Below, one piece after another: positions 33,882 to 41,353 of a stretch of 64,000 nucleotides of DNA. The stretch's first letter is position 1. Each line of letters starts with the position of its first letter. The translations under genes were made by a program, and so were the position numbers. Source of the DNA: Paenibacillus mesophilus (GTDB taxonomy: Bacteria > Bacillota > Bacilli > Paenibacillales > NBRC-103111); NCBI RefSeq assembly GCF_005938385.1, contig NZ_VCRA01000009.1, forward strand, positions 1-64,000. Reading direction: 5' to 3'. Below the pieces are notes generated by a model, which saw nothing but the letters and a program-made list of their open reading frames with translations, had not been told where the DNA came from and did not search any database.

Positions 33882-34496
33882 ATGATATTCGATTCCCGGT
33901 CGCGCAAGGACGATCGCTCCGCCAGAATCGGCATGGCCTTGTTCCGGCTCTCGCAAGCGATCAAAAAAATGACGCAAGCGGAAAGCGACGCGTTCGGACT
34001 GTCTCCCGTCCAAATCCAGACGCTGCTGTTCGCCTTCCATACGCGCGGGGATGCAGCGACGGTCGGCAATCTGGCCCATGCGCTGGGGACGACGCACGTT
34101 ACCGCCGTGAAAACAGCGAACGGACTCGTCCGCAAAGGATTAATCGTTAAAATGCAAAAGGCCGGCGATCGCCGGGTCACTTTGCTCGGCTTGACCGCCG
34201 CAGGCACACAGACGGCATCGAGTATCGAACAGTGGGGGCGCACGCTGGAGGAAACGTTGCGGCCGATCGCGGACGATACGCTGGCGCAATTCGAGTCGGG
34301 ACTCGGCACTGTCGTCGCCGCTATGCACAGAAGCGGCTACCTGTTCGCAGCGGAGCCTTGCTCGGGCTGCGTCCATTTCCGTCCGAACGCCGGCGACGCA
34401 GCCGCTCCCCATTATTGCGAGCTGGTCCGAACGTATTTGACCCATGAAGCTTCCCTGAAGGAATGCCCGGAACATACGCCCTCCCCGAAGACGTAA
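33882..34496 (+). CDS. MarR-family regulator with C-terminal cysteine cluster
   Basis: The winged helix region (LFRLSQAIKKMTQAESDAFG, GNLAHALGTTHVTAVKTANG, KAGDRRVTLLGLTAAG) is typical of MarR repressors. Beyond it lies an unusual tail with Cys160, Cys163, Cys179 and Cys195 and several histidines (CSGCVHF, HYCEL, CPEH). This could bind a metal or iron-sulfur cluster or react with oxidants. ATG 33882 was chosen because a TGTACAAT -10-like element overlaps the earlier ATG at 33849 and AGGTG lies nine bases before 33882. It may regulate the adjacent CPVC protein. Confidence 0.82.
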   Translation: MIFDSRSRKDDRSARIGMALFRLSQAIKKMTQAESDAFGLSPVQIQTLLFAFHTRGDAATVGNLAHALGTTHVTAVKTANGLVRKGLIVKMQKAGDRRVTLLGLTAAGTQTASSIEQWGRTLEETLRPIADDTLAQFESGLGTVVAAMHRSGYLFAAEPCSGCVHFRPNAGDAAAPHYCELVRTYLTHEASLKECPEHTPSPKT

Positions 34497-34556
34497 GCGA
34501 TTACCGAACGCCGCCGCTCCGGCGTCGGGTCTTGGCGGGACGCAGGGCGTCCGCTC

Positions 34557-35453
34557 CTACTTGAAGCTGCCGGCTTTGATCGTCGCGATCAGCTGCTCCA
34601 TGAAGACGCGGCTCGCCGCGCACAAATGTTTGTTTTTGCGGTACACGAGCCCGATCTGTGTCGTGATCGACGGGTTTTGAATCGGAACGGTGCGGATGTT
34701 CGGATTGTCGATATAATCGAGATAAGCTTTCGGCAGGACGGTGACGCCGACGCCTTTGCCGACCATATTGACGATCGATTCCATCGTCGTCATCTCCATG
34801 ACCGGACGCGGCGCGAAGCCGTGCGCGCGGCAATGCTCGTCGATAAGCCGGCGCATGGAATACGTGACGGGCAGCAGCACGGACGGCGTCTCCTTCAAAA
34901 CGTCGAGCGAGACGTGCGGCCGGTCGGCGAAAGGGTGGTCGACGGGTGCGGCGAGCGCGAGATTTTCCTCGTGCAGCGGTATCGAGACCAGGTCGTCGTG
35001 TTCCATCGGCAGTAGCGCGATGCCGAGATCGAGCTCATTTTGCAGCAGCCCGTCGAATATATCCCCGGTGCGCAAGCCGAGAATGGACAGCTCGACGTTC
35101 GGATAGCTGCGATGGAACCCGATGACGGTCGGAGGGAGCAAGTAGTTCACGACGGTCAGCAGCGCGCCGATTTTGAGCGTCCCGCGCTTCAAGCCTTGCA
35201 GCTCGCTGATGACGGCGCGCGCCTGAGACAGCTCGTGAAACACGTTGTAGCTATGGTGCAGCAGCGCCCGACCCGCTTCGGTCATGACCGTTTTTTTGCC
35301 TACGCGGTCGAACAAGGGCGTGCCGATCTCGTGCTCGAGCAGGCGGATTTGCTGGCTGAGCGACGGCTGCGCGATGCCCAGCTTCTCGGCGGCGCGGGTA
35401 AAATGAAGCTCCCGGCAAACGGCAATAAAATATTCCAGCTGTTTCAGTTCCAT
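34557..35453 (-). CDS. LysR-family transcriptional regulator
   Basis: Standard 298-residue LysR protein. It starts with MELKQLEYFIAVCRELHFTR, has helix-turn-helix AAEKLGIAQPSLSQQIRLLE, and carries a substrate-binding effector domain (VISELQGLKRGTLKIGALLT onward, with VLPKAYLDYI near the end). GGAGG lies seven bases before the ATG. It is divergent from a 64-residue protein and the BASS transporter at 36038, either of which may be its target. The effector cannot be deduced. Confidence 0.93.
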   Translation of the reverse strand: MELKQLEYFIAVCRELHFTRAAEKLGIAQPSLSQQIRLLEHEIGTPLFDRVGKKTVMTEAGRALLHHSYNVFHELSQARAVISELQGLKRGTLKIGALLTVVNYLLPPTVIGFHRSYPNVELSILGLRTGDIFDGLLQNELDLGIALLPMEHDDLVSIPLHEENLALAAPVDHPFADRPHVSLDVLKETPSVLLPVTYSMRRLIDEHCRAHGFAPRPVMEMTTMESIVNMVGKGVGVTVLPKAYLDYIDNPNIRTVPIQNPSITTQIGLVYRKNKHLCAASRVFMEQLIATIKAGSFK

Positions 35454-35641
35454 GGGAGTGCCTCCAGTATGACGGTGAATGATAGGAAAAAGCTATTATT
35501 TTTCGATAATCATAACGGCAATCGTATGAAAAAGGAAGAGCAATCCGGGATCGCTCATCCGTTTACCATAGAAATTGCCTATCGTATCAAGGAAAAGAAT
35601 CGGTAATTTTTCGGGGGGAAATGATCGGGAGGTGATTCGTC

Positions 35642-35836
35642 CTGCATCGCAATTACGAGAAGGAGCGAGTGCGGGCCAGCACGTACGGCGAGCTGCAGCA
35701 GTGGAGGGAGCACGTCCGTTTTTGCTTGGATTGGCACAAGAAGGACAACAATTGGACGGAAGTCGACGACTGCGAGTATTTGCTGAGGGTCATCGAAGAG
35801 CAAATGGCGCTGCTGAAACGGAGCGATTCCGAGTAG
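35642..35836 (+). CDS. Small conserved-looking protein, 64 aa, probable CTG start
   Basis: The frame reads LHRNYEKERVRASTYGELQQ and continues through WREHVRFCLDWHKKDNNW to RVIEEQMALLKRSDSE. Its composition (Trp, Cys, charged helices) looks like a real coding sequence. A strong GGGAGGTGA at 35627-35635 lies six bases before CTG 35642. An in-frame stop at 35633 prevents an earlier start, and the next start codon, GTG 35669, is too close to its own AAGGAG. CTG initiation is rare, so the exact start is uncertain. No domain is recognised. It precedes the BASS transporter by 200 bases. Confidence 0.6.
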   Translation: MHRNYEKERVRASTYGELQQWREHVRFCLDWHKKDNNWTEVDDCEYLLRVIEEQMALLKRSDSE

Positions 35837-35956
35837 CCCGGCAGGCCGAGGGGGGGATGAAATCGGCAGTTTTCATTCCGCTCGATCCTTGATACAATGG
35901 AAGCATTGTCGGCGTGTCCTTGCAGACGGTCTCGATCGATAGGACTTGCAGAATAG

Positions 35957-35979
35957 CTGTAAATTCGGCGAATTTACAG
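35957..35979. promoter_or_regulatory. 23-bp perfect palindrome before the BASS transporter gene
   Basis: CTGTAAATTCG (35957-35967) is mirrored by CGAATTTACAG (35969-35979) around one base. It lies 58 bases before the start codon. It may be an operator or form a leader hairpin. No T-run follows. Confidence 0.5.
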
Positions 35980-36037
35980 GTTGGAGCACGCCGCCGGTGT
36001 TCAAGTCAGCTTATACGGACAGGGATGAAATTCTGCG

Positions 36038-37024
36038 ATGGAAACGACCACACCTAAACCGTTCGGCCTCCGCTTCAACGATTGGTTCGAGGCGAAAATG
36101 TTCGTCATTACCCCGGTATCGATGATACTCGGGTTTTTCTTTTACAAATGGCTTGAGGATGCCACGGCGCTCGTCCCTTACTTGTTCGCTTATATCACGT
36201 TCGTGATGGCGCTCGGCTGCAATCCGCGGCAAATGCGCGGCGCGCTCGGAATGCCGCTGCCGATCGTCATGACGCTGGCGCTGGTCCACTTCGTGGCTCC
36301 GCTGGCCGCTTATGCGGCGGGAACGATGCTGTTCGGTCCGGGCTCCCCTTATATTGTGGGGCTCGTGCTGTTCGCCGTCATACCGCTCGGCGTCTCTTCC
36401 GTGATCTGGGTCGGATTGTCGGGCGGCAACGTCCCTCTCGTCCTGACGATGATCGTCATCGATTCGCTGATCAGCCCGTTCGTCGTACCGTTCGCGGTCG
36501 ATTTGCTGTTCGGCGCGGACATTCATTTCGACCAGTGGAAGGTCATGCGGGATTTGCTCGTCATCATATTCGTTCCGACGGTGCTCGGCGTAGCGGTCAA
36601 TGCGTGGAGCGGGGGAAGAGCCAAGTTATGGTCGGCTCCTTATTCGGTGCCGATATCAAAGCTGGCTTTCGCTGCCGTCATCCTGATCAACGCGGCTGCC
36701 ATTGCTCCGCACGTTTTCGCCATGAAGGGGGAGCTGGTCAAGCTGGTGCCGGTCGTGCTGCTGTTCGTCGTGTTCTGTTACGCGCTGGGCTGGTTCGGCG
36801 CCTTGCCTTTCCGGAACCGGGAAGTGACGGTTACGATCACGTACAGCTCGGGGATGCGCAATATTTCGCTCGGCATCGTCATCGCCCTGCAATATTTCGA
36901 GCCGGCCGCCGCCGTTCCCGTCGTCATGGGTATCCTCATTCAGCAGCCGATGGCTACGCTCCAGCACCGTTTACAAAAACTTTACTGGAAAAAGCGAGAC
37001 GTGCAAGCTACGATAAATACTTGA
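36038..37024 (+). CDS. Bile acid:sodium symporter (BASS) family transporter
   Basis: A 328-residue, highly hydrophobic protein with eight to ten predicted membrane helices and the BASS-type segments ALGCNPRQMRGALGMPLPIV, VLFAVIPLGVSSVIWVGLSG and TYSSGMRNISLGIVIALQYF. Relatives move organic anions, pantoate or arsenite with sodium or protons. The substrate here is unknown, and no ars genes are adjacent. The ATG at 36038 has only a weak purine-rich ribosome site. The stop is followed after one base by the tandem copies of the dispersed element. Confidence 0.85.
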   Translation: METTTPKPFGLRFNDWFEAKMFVITPVSMILGFFFYKWLEDATALVPYLFAYITFVMALGCNPRQMRGALGMPLPIVMTLALVHFVAPLAAYAAGTMLFGPGSPYIVGLVLFAVIPLGVSSVIWVGLSGGNVPLVLTMIVIDSLISPFVVPFAVDLLFGADIHFDQWKVMRDLLVIIFVPTVLGVAVNAWSGGRAKLWSAPYSVPISKLAFAAVILINAAAIAPHVFAMKGELVKLVPVVLLFVVFCYALGWFGALPFRNREVTVTITYSSGMRNISLGIVIALQYFEPAAAVPVVMGILIQQPMATLQHRLQKLYWKKRDVQATINT

Positions 37025-37025
37025 T

Positions 37026-37153
37026 CCCCCAAAAGTGAAGAAGGCCTTCGCAGCTTATTCCGAATACTTTCGGGGGAGCCCCCGAAAAGCCCCCCAAAAG
37101 TGAAGGAGGCCTTCGCAGCTTATTCCGAATACTTTCGGGGGAGCCCCCGAAAA
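37026..37153 (+). repeat. Dispersed element, tandem copies E and F (65-bp period)
   Basis: Two units starting at 37026 and 37091 differ at one base over 65. Each has CCCCCAAAAGTGAAG, the core AGGCCTTCGCAGCTTATTCC, then ATACTTTCGGGGGAG and CCCCCGAAAAG. The central GGGGG can pair with the 5' CCCCC through AAAAGT/ACTTT, or with the adjacent 3' CCCCC through CTTTC/GAAAAG. They separate the transporter gene from the PhoR-like kinase gene. Confidence 0.75.
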
Positions 37154-37236
37154 GCGTCAAAATGAACAACAGTCAACTTATAGAATACCGGCCTGTACAG
37201 CACGATAAGGAATACGAAGGAGTGAAGGATTGTTCC

Positions 37237-39033
37237 ATGAACAAGTTTCGGACGCGGCTGGCGCTGCTGTTTATCGTATTGATCGGCTGTTCGGTGCTGT
37301 CCGCCGGCGTATTTGTCGCTTTCCTGCTGGAGCGGTCGTACTTGAACGCGCTTCAGGACAGCATGAAGCGCGAAATCCAAATTACGCTCGCTACGCTTCC
37401 GGAAAGCGTGCAGCAGTACGAACGCGGCAATAGTGAGTTTTTTACCGAGCGGGCTCAATATTTGAAGCGGTACGCCAATGCCCGGGTCACCTTTATAGCG
37501 GCGGACGGGACCGTGCTGGGAGACTCCGACCTCGACCCGAAGCAGATGGACAACCATTCAACTAGAGAAGAAATACGCGAAGCAGCCGTGAACGAAGCCG
37601 GCTACTCCAAGCGCTACAGCGATTCGACCGGAGGGAATATGCTGTATGTGGCGATGGCGGTCCGGAACGGTTCGGACCTCGCAGGCTATTTGCGCTTGTC
37701 GATGGGGCTGGAAGACATCGAAACGACGGTCCGCCATTTGTGGCTGGGACTTCTGGGCGGGCTGCTCGTCGTCTTCGTTATCGCGGGACTGATCAGTTAC
37801 CGGGTCGCCTACCAGATGACGCGTCCGATTGAGAAAATAACGCGGGTGGCGCGGCAAATTACGAAGATGAATTACAAATCGCGGGTTTATTTGCGCAATC
37901 GCGATGAAATCGGCGAGCTCGGACAGGCGATCAACACGATGGCGGACAGCCTGCAGCAGCAAATGCACCGCATTCTGGAGAACGAAAGCCAGCTGTCAGG
38001 CGTACTGGACAATATGGTGAGCGGCGTCGTCATGGTCGACGAGGAAGGCCGCATCGTGCTGTTGAACCGTTCCGCCGAGGACATATTGGGCTTCGTCTCC
38101 AAAGATTTGATCGGGAAAAAGTATGACAGCGCGAAGCATCCGTACGAGCTCGTCCAGATGATCAAGGAATGCATCGAGCGCGGGGAGCATATCCGTGACG
38201 AAATCATGTTTTATTTCCCGGAAGAACGCATTCTCGAAGTGAACCTCGTGCCGATGAAGGCGGTCGAGGACGAATGGCTCGGCTTGGTTATCGTGCTCCA
38301 TGACATCACGGCGATCAGACGGCTCGAGAAGGTGCGCAGCGAATTCGTCGCCAATGTCTCCCACGAGCTGAAAACGCCGATCGCGGCGGTGAAAGGATTC
38401 GCCGAAACGCTGCTGGCGGGTGCGATGAACGACGCGGAAACCGCAAAGTCGTTTCTGCAAATCATCTATGACGAGAGCGAGCGGTTGAATCGGCTGATCG
38501 GCGACATCCTGGAGCTGTCCAAAGTCGAATCGAAACGGATTCCGCTGCAGTTCTCGCCCGTGCATCTGAGCAGCTTCGTAGGCAAGACGCTTGATATGAT
38601 GCGGTCGTCGGCGGACAAGAAAGAGATCGAGCTGGAGATGAAGGTCGACGAAGAGCTGTACATGGAGGCGGACGAAGACCGGCTGCGGCAAATTATGTTC
38701 AACCTGCTTTCCAACGGCATCAACTACACGCCGGACGGGGGCAAGGTCAAGATAGAGGTAGAGGAAGTCCCGGCGGAGGGCGAGGGCGAGGTCGAGAAAA
38801 TCCGCATTGTCATTTCCGATACGGGCATAGGCATTCCGAAAAAAGATTTGCCGCGCATTTTCGAACGGTTTTACCGCGTCGACAAAGCCCGCTCCCGCAG
38901 CTCGGGCGGTACGGGTCTCGGCTTATCGATCGTCAAGCATTTGGTCGAGCTGCACAAAGGCACCATTCGCGTAGAAAGCGAGCTCGGGCTCGGTTCGCGG
39001 TTTATTTTGGAGCTGCCGGTCATTCAAAGCTGA
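37237..39033 (+). CDS. phoR: PhoR-like sensor histidine kinase
   Basis: The 598-residue kinase has a membrane helix near residues 8-30, an extracytoplasmic region of about 135 residues, a second helix near 168-190, a HAMP region (MTRPIEKITRVARQITKMNY), a PAS domain (about 245-360), the phosphoacceptor motif VSHELKTP with His376, and an ATPase domain ending in GTGLGLSIVKHLVELH. This is the PhoR/WalK layout and length. ATG 37237 follows GAAGGA at suitable spacing and starts just before the first helix. The paired regulator lies 102 bases downstream. Naming it PhoR rests on the partner's similarity to PhoP and on synteny with mdh. Confidence 0.72.
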   Translation: MNKFRTRLALLFIVLIGCSVLSAGVFVAFLLERSYLNALQDSMKREIQITLATLPESVQQYERGNSEFFTERAQYLKRYANARVTFIAADGTVLGDSDLDPKQMDNHSTREEIREAAVNEAGYSKRYSDSTGGNMLYVAMAVRNGSDLAGYLRLSMGLEDIETTVRHLWLGLLGGLLVVFVIAGLISYRVAYQMTRPIEKITRVARQITKMNYKSRVYLRNRDEIGELGQAINTMADSLQQQMHRILENESQLSGVLDNMVSGVVMVDEEGRIVLLNRSAEDILGFVSKDLIGKKYDSAKHPYELVQMIKECIERGEHIRDEIMFYFPEERILEVNLVPMKAVEDEWLGLVIVLHDITAIRRLEKVRSEFVANVSHELKTPIAAVKGFAETLLAGAMNDAETAKSFLQIIYDESERLNRLIGDILELSKVESKRIPLQFSPVHLSSFVGKTLDMMRSSADKKEIELEMKVDEELYMEADEDRLRQIMFNLLSNGINYTPDGGKVKIEVEEVPAEGEGEVEKIRIVISDTGIGIPKKDLPRIFERFYRVDKARSRSSGGTGLGLSIVKHLVELHKGTIRVESELGLGSRFILELPVIQS

Positions 39034-39135
39034 GTGAATTTGCTTCCGGCCGAGAAGCGGGAGATCGAGCAAACTTTACGGACTTGTGTTATGCTAGGGT
39101 AGCGCGGACAAATTATGATGCGCAGGGGGAAGACA

Positions 39136-39852
39136 ATGCCGAAACACATACTCGTTGTCGAAGACGAACCGACGCTAGCCCGACTACTATCTTACAACTT
39201 GTCCCAGGAAGGATACCAGACGACGCTGGTCGATCACGGAGGAGAAGGTCTGCTGGCCGCACAGCAGGGCTCGTTCGATCTGATCATACTCGATATTATG
39301 CTTCCCGGAATGAATGGGTTCGAAGTGCTGAGTAAGCTGCGCCAGAAGGGCGACAAGACGCCGGTTATTATTTTGACGGCCCGGAATGCCGAGGAAGAGG
39401 TCGTGCAAGGTCTGAAAGCCGGAGCCGACGATTACATTACGAAACCGTTCGGCGTCGCCGAATTGCTTGCCCGCGTATCCGCGGTTATGCGCAGATCCGG
39501 GACCGATAGCGCGCCTGTCTCCGATGAGCAGGAGACGGCCAAAGTGATCCAAGCGGCCGAATTGAAAATATACCCGGAGAAATACGAGGTCGTTCTGAAC
39601 GGCGAGCAAATCCAGCTTCGTCCGAAGGAGTTCGAGGTGCTGCTGTACTTGGTGCAGCGTCCCGGCGTCGTCGTATCGAGAGACGATCTGATGAACGTCG
39701 TCTGGGGGTTCGATTATGTCGGCGGACAGCGCACGGTGGACGTGCACGTCAGCTCGCTTCGGAAAAAGCTGGAAATGAACCAGGAAACGGTCCAAATCGA
39801 CTCGATTCGCGGTCTGGGCTACAAGCTGGTCATTCATACGAACAAAAAATGA
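39136..39852 (+). CDS. phoP: PhoP-like response regulator (OmpR family)
   Basis: A receiver domain with phosphoacceptor Asp53 (LIILDIMLPGMNG) and Lys in YITKPF is followed by a winged-helix DNA-binding domain (RPKEFEVLLYLVQRPGVVVS...GYKL). The linker-to-DNA-domain stretch LKIYPEKYEVVLNGEQIQLR resembles that of B. subtilis PhoP as I remember it. AGGGGGA lies five bases before ATG 39136. Order is kinase then regulator, opposite to B. subtilis phoP-phoR. If it is PhoP, the Pho box before ppk1 is a natural target. Confidence 0.72.
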   Translation: MPKHILVVEDEPTLARLLSYNLSQEGYQTTLVDHGGEGLLAAQQGSFDLIILDIMLPGMNGFEVLSKLRQKGDKTPVIILTARNAEEEVVQGLKAGADDYITKPFGVAELLARVSAVMRRSGTDSAPVSDEQETAKVIQAAELKIYPEKYEVVLNGEQIQLRPKEFEVLLYLVQRPGVVVSRDDLMNVVWGFDYVGGQRTVDVHVSSLRKKLEMNQETVQIDSIRGLGYKLVIHTNKK

Positions 39853-39880
39853 CATTTCCCGGGAAATCGGACCTAGGGAA

Positions 39881-39911
39881 GCAGGCCGGACGACGTGCGT
39901 TCGGCCTATTT
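39881..39911 (+). terminator. Weak terminator-like hairpin after the response regulator
   Basis: AGGCCGGACG can pair with CGTTCGGCCT around a short loop, followed by ATTTGCTTT. The T content is modest, so this is a tentative call. Confidence 0.4.
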
Positions 39912-40005
39912 GCTTTGGATGTCGAAGCCGTCATTTTTTCCCCGAACCGATATGGGCATTCGCGAATATGGTAAACGATACGGTTTCGACTGGGGGAGTT
40001 TGTAA

Positions 40006-40497
40006 ATGTACTGGGTAAGACCTTATTGGGTGCGAGCCGGGTTTATGCCAATTTGGGCAACGAGTATGCCTCAGGCGCTGGAAATGATCAAGGAAGCGGT
40101 GCAAGGCGAGCGCAACGACGAATTGTTTTACGACGAGCTGATCAAATTGGCCCCTTCGCAAGAACAGGTAAGCATCATCGAATCGATCCGCAACGACGAA
40201 CGCGGGCACAACAAGATGTTCCGGGAGATGTATAGAGCTTTGACCGGACAGGAAATTACCGGAGTTAGCAGCGAGCAGTATACGAAGGTGCAGTCGTATA
40301 CGGAAGGCTTGCAGCAAGCGCTTATGGGCGAGCTGGCCGCGGTAGAGAAATACCGGAACATCTGGTTCGGCTTGCCGCCGGGCATTTATAAGGATACTGT
40401 CCAGGGCATCATTTTGGATGAAGTGAAGCACGCGAGCAAGTACAATTATTTGCTGATGATGAGCCGGACGAAGGGAAAGGACCCGGTCGGGGACTGA
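40006..40497 (+). CDS. Ferritin-like di-iron-fold protein, 163 aa
   Basis: Four helices each carry a carboxylate or His pattern expected for a ferritin/rubrerythrin-like fold: GERNDELFYDELI, DERGHNKMFREMY, GELAAVEKYRN and DEVKHASKYNYLL. The Glu and ExxH-type residues would bind two metal ions. The first 20 residues (MYWVRPYWVRAGFMPIWATS) are aromatic and may anchor or target the protein. GGGGGAG lies before the ATG. Similar proteins are common in spore-forming Paenibacillaceae with unknown roles, perhaps in oxidative stress. Confidence 0.8.
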   Translation: MYWVRPYWVRAGFMPIWATSMPQALEMIKEAVQGERNDELFYDELIKLAPSQEQVSIIESIRNDERGHNKMFREMYRALTGQEITGVSSEQYTKVQSYTEGLQQALMGELAAVEKYRNIWFGLPPGIYKDTVQGIILDEVKHASKYNYLLMMSRTKGKDPVGD

Positions 40498-40502
40498 TGA
40501 TG

Positions 40503-40546
40503 GAAGAGGGAGGGGGCATATAGCACCTCTCCCTTCGCTTTTGCAC
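40503..40546 (+). terminator. Terminator-like hairpin after the ferritin-like gene
   Basis: GAAGAGGGAGG pairs imperfectly with CCTCTCCCTTC across about 12 bases, followed by GCTTTT. Placement supports termination. The stem has two mismatches. Confidence 0.5.
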
Positions 40547-40629
40547 AAAAAACTTTCGATTGAAAACGATCGTCCCAAGACATACTAACTAACGACTGAC
40601 TGCCTGAATCTGGCATATAGGAGAGTTTA

Positions 40630-41346
40630 TTGGTGCATGAATACATAACTATTTTGTTCCGTACGATTGCCGCGTTCTTTGCGCTTCTCGTCATCGCCAG
40701 AATATTGGGCAAACAAGTTTTGTCCAACATGACGTTCCACGATTTCGTAACGGGGATTACACTAGGCGCCATCGCGGCCAACCTGGCGTTCAATCCGAAA
40801 ATCGAATCGCCGTATTTGCTGTTGTCGCTTGTCGTGTTCACGGTCACTTCGTTCGCGATAGCGGTTCTATCGATCCGGAGCAGGAAGGCGAGGAAGTGGA
40901 TTACGGGATCGCCCGCCATATTGATCGAAAACGGCAAAATTCTCGAACAAAATATGAAGCATGAAAAATATTCGTTGGACACGCTTATCCAGTCGCTGCG
41001 CGAGAAAGACATTTTCGATTTGGAGGAAGTCGAATACGCGGTTTTGGAAAATAACGGTAAGTTATCCGTGTTGAAGAAGCCGCCTTACCGGAACGTAACC
41101 CAAAAGGACTTGCACATAAAAGGGCAAGGGGCGGTCGGCTTTCCGGTCGAATTGATCATGGACGGGCAGCTGATCGAGAACAACTTGAGCAATAACGGCG
41201 TTTCGAGACGTTGGCTCGAGGCGGAATTGGAGAAGAGGGAGAAGAGCATCGCAGATGTGTTCTATGCCGTAAAGAGCACGAACGGCAAATTGATGCTCGA
41301 TTTTTACGAGGATGGCCTAAAACAGCCGATTGATAAAGAAAGTTAG
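40630..41346 (+). CDS. DUF421 membrane protein (YetF-like)
   Basis: The N-terminal third contains three membrane helices (ITILFRTIAAFFALLVIARI, FVTGITLGAIAANLAF, LLLSLVVFTVTSFAIAVLSI). The remainder is a cytosolic DUF421 domain with the recognisable SPAILIENGKILEQNMKHEK and LIQSLREKDIFDLEEVEYAV. Family members in Bacillus (YetF, YdfS, YrbG) influence spore germination. AGGAGAG precedes the TTG start, and the GTG one codon later is the alternative. It ends seven bases from the convergent beta-helix gene. Confidence 0.88.
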   Translation: MVHEYITILFRTIAAFFALLVIARILGKQVLSNMTFHDFVTGITLGAIAANLAFNPKIESPYLLLSLVVFTVTSFAIAVLSIRSRKARKWITGSPAILIENGKILEQNMKHEKYSLDTLIQSLREKDIFDLEEVEYAVLENNGKLSVLKKPPYRNVTQKDLHIKGQGAVGFPVELIMDGQLIENNLSNNGVSRRWLEAELEKREKSIADVFYAVKSTNGKLMLDFYEDGLKQPIDKES

Positions 41347-41353
41347 GCAGCGG

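Noticed and set aside
37026..37153. Tandem 65-bp repeat as a minimal CRISPR array
   Set aside because: Two units without unique spacers, no cas genes, and single copies of the same element elsewhere in intergenic DNA.
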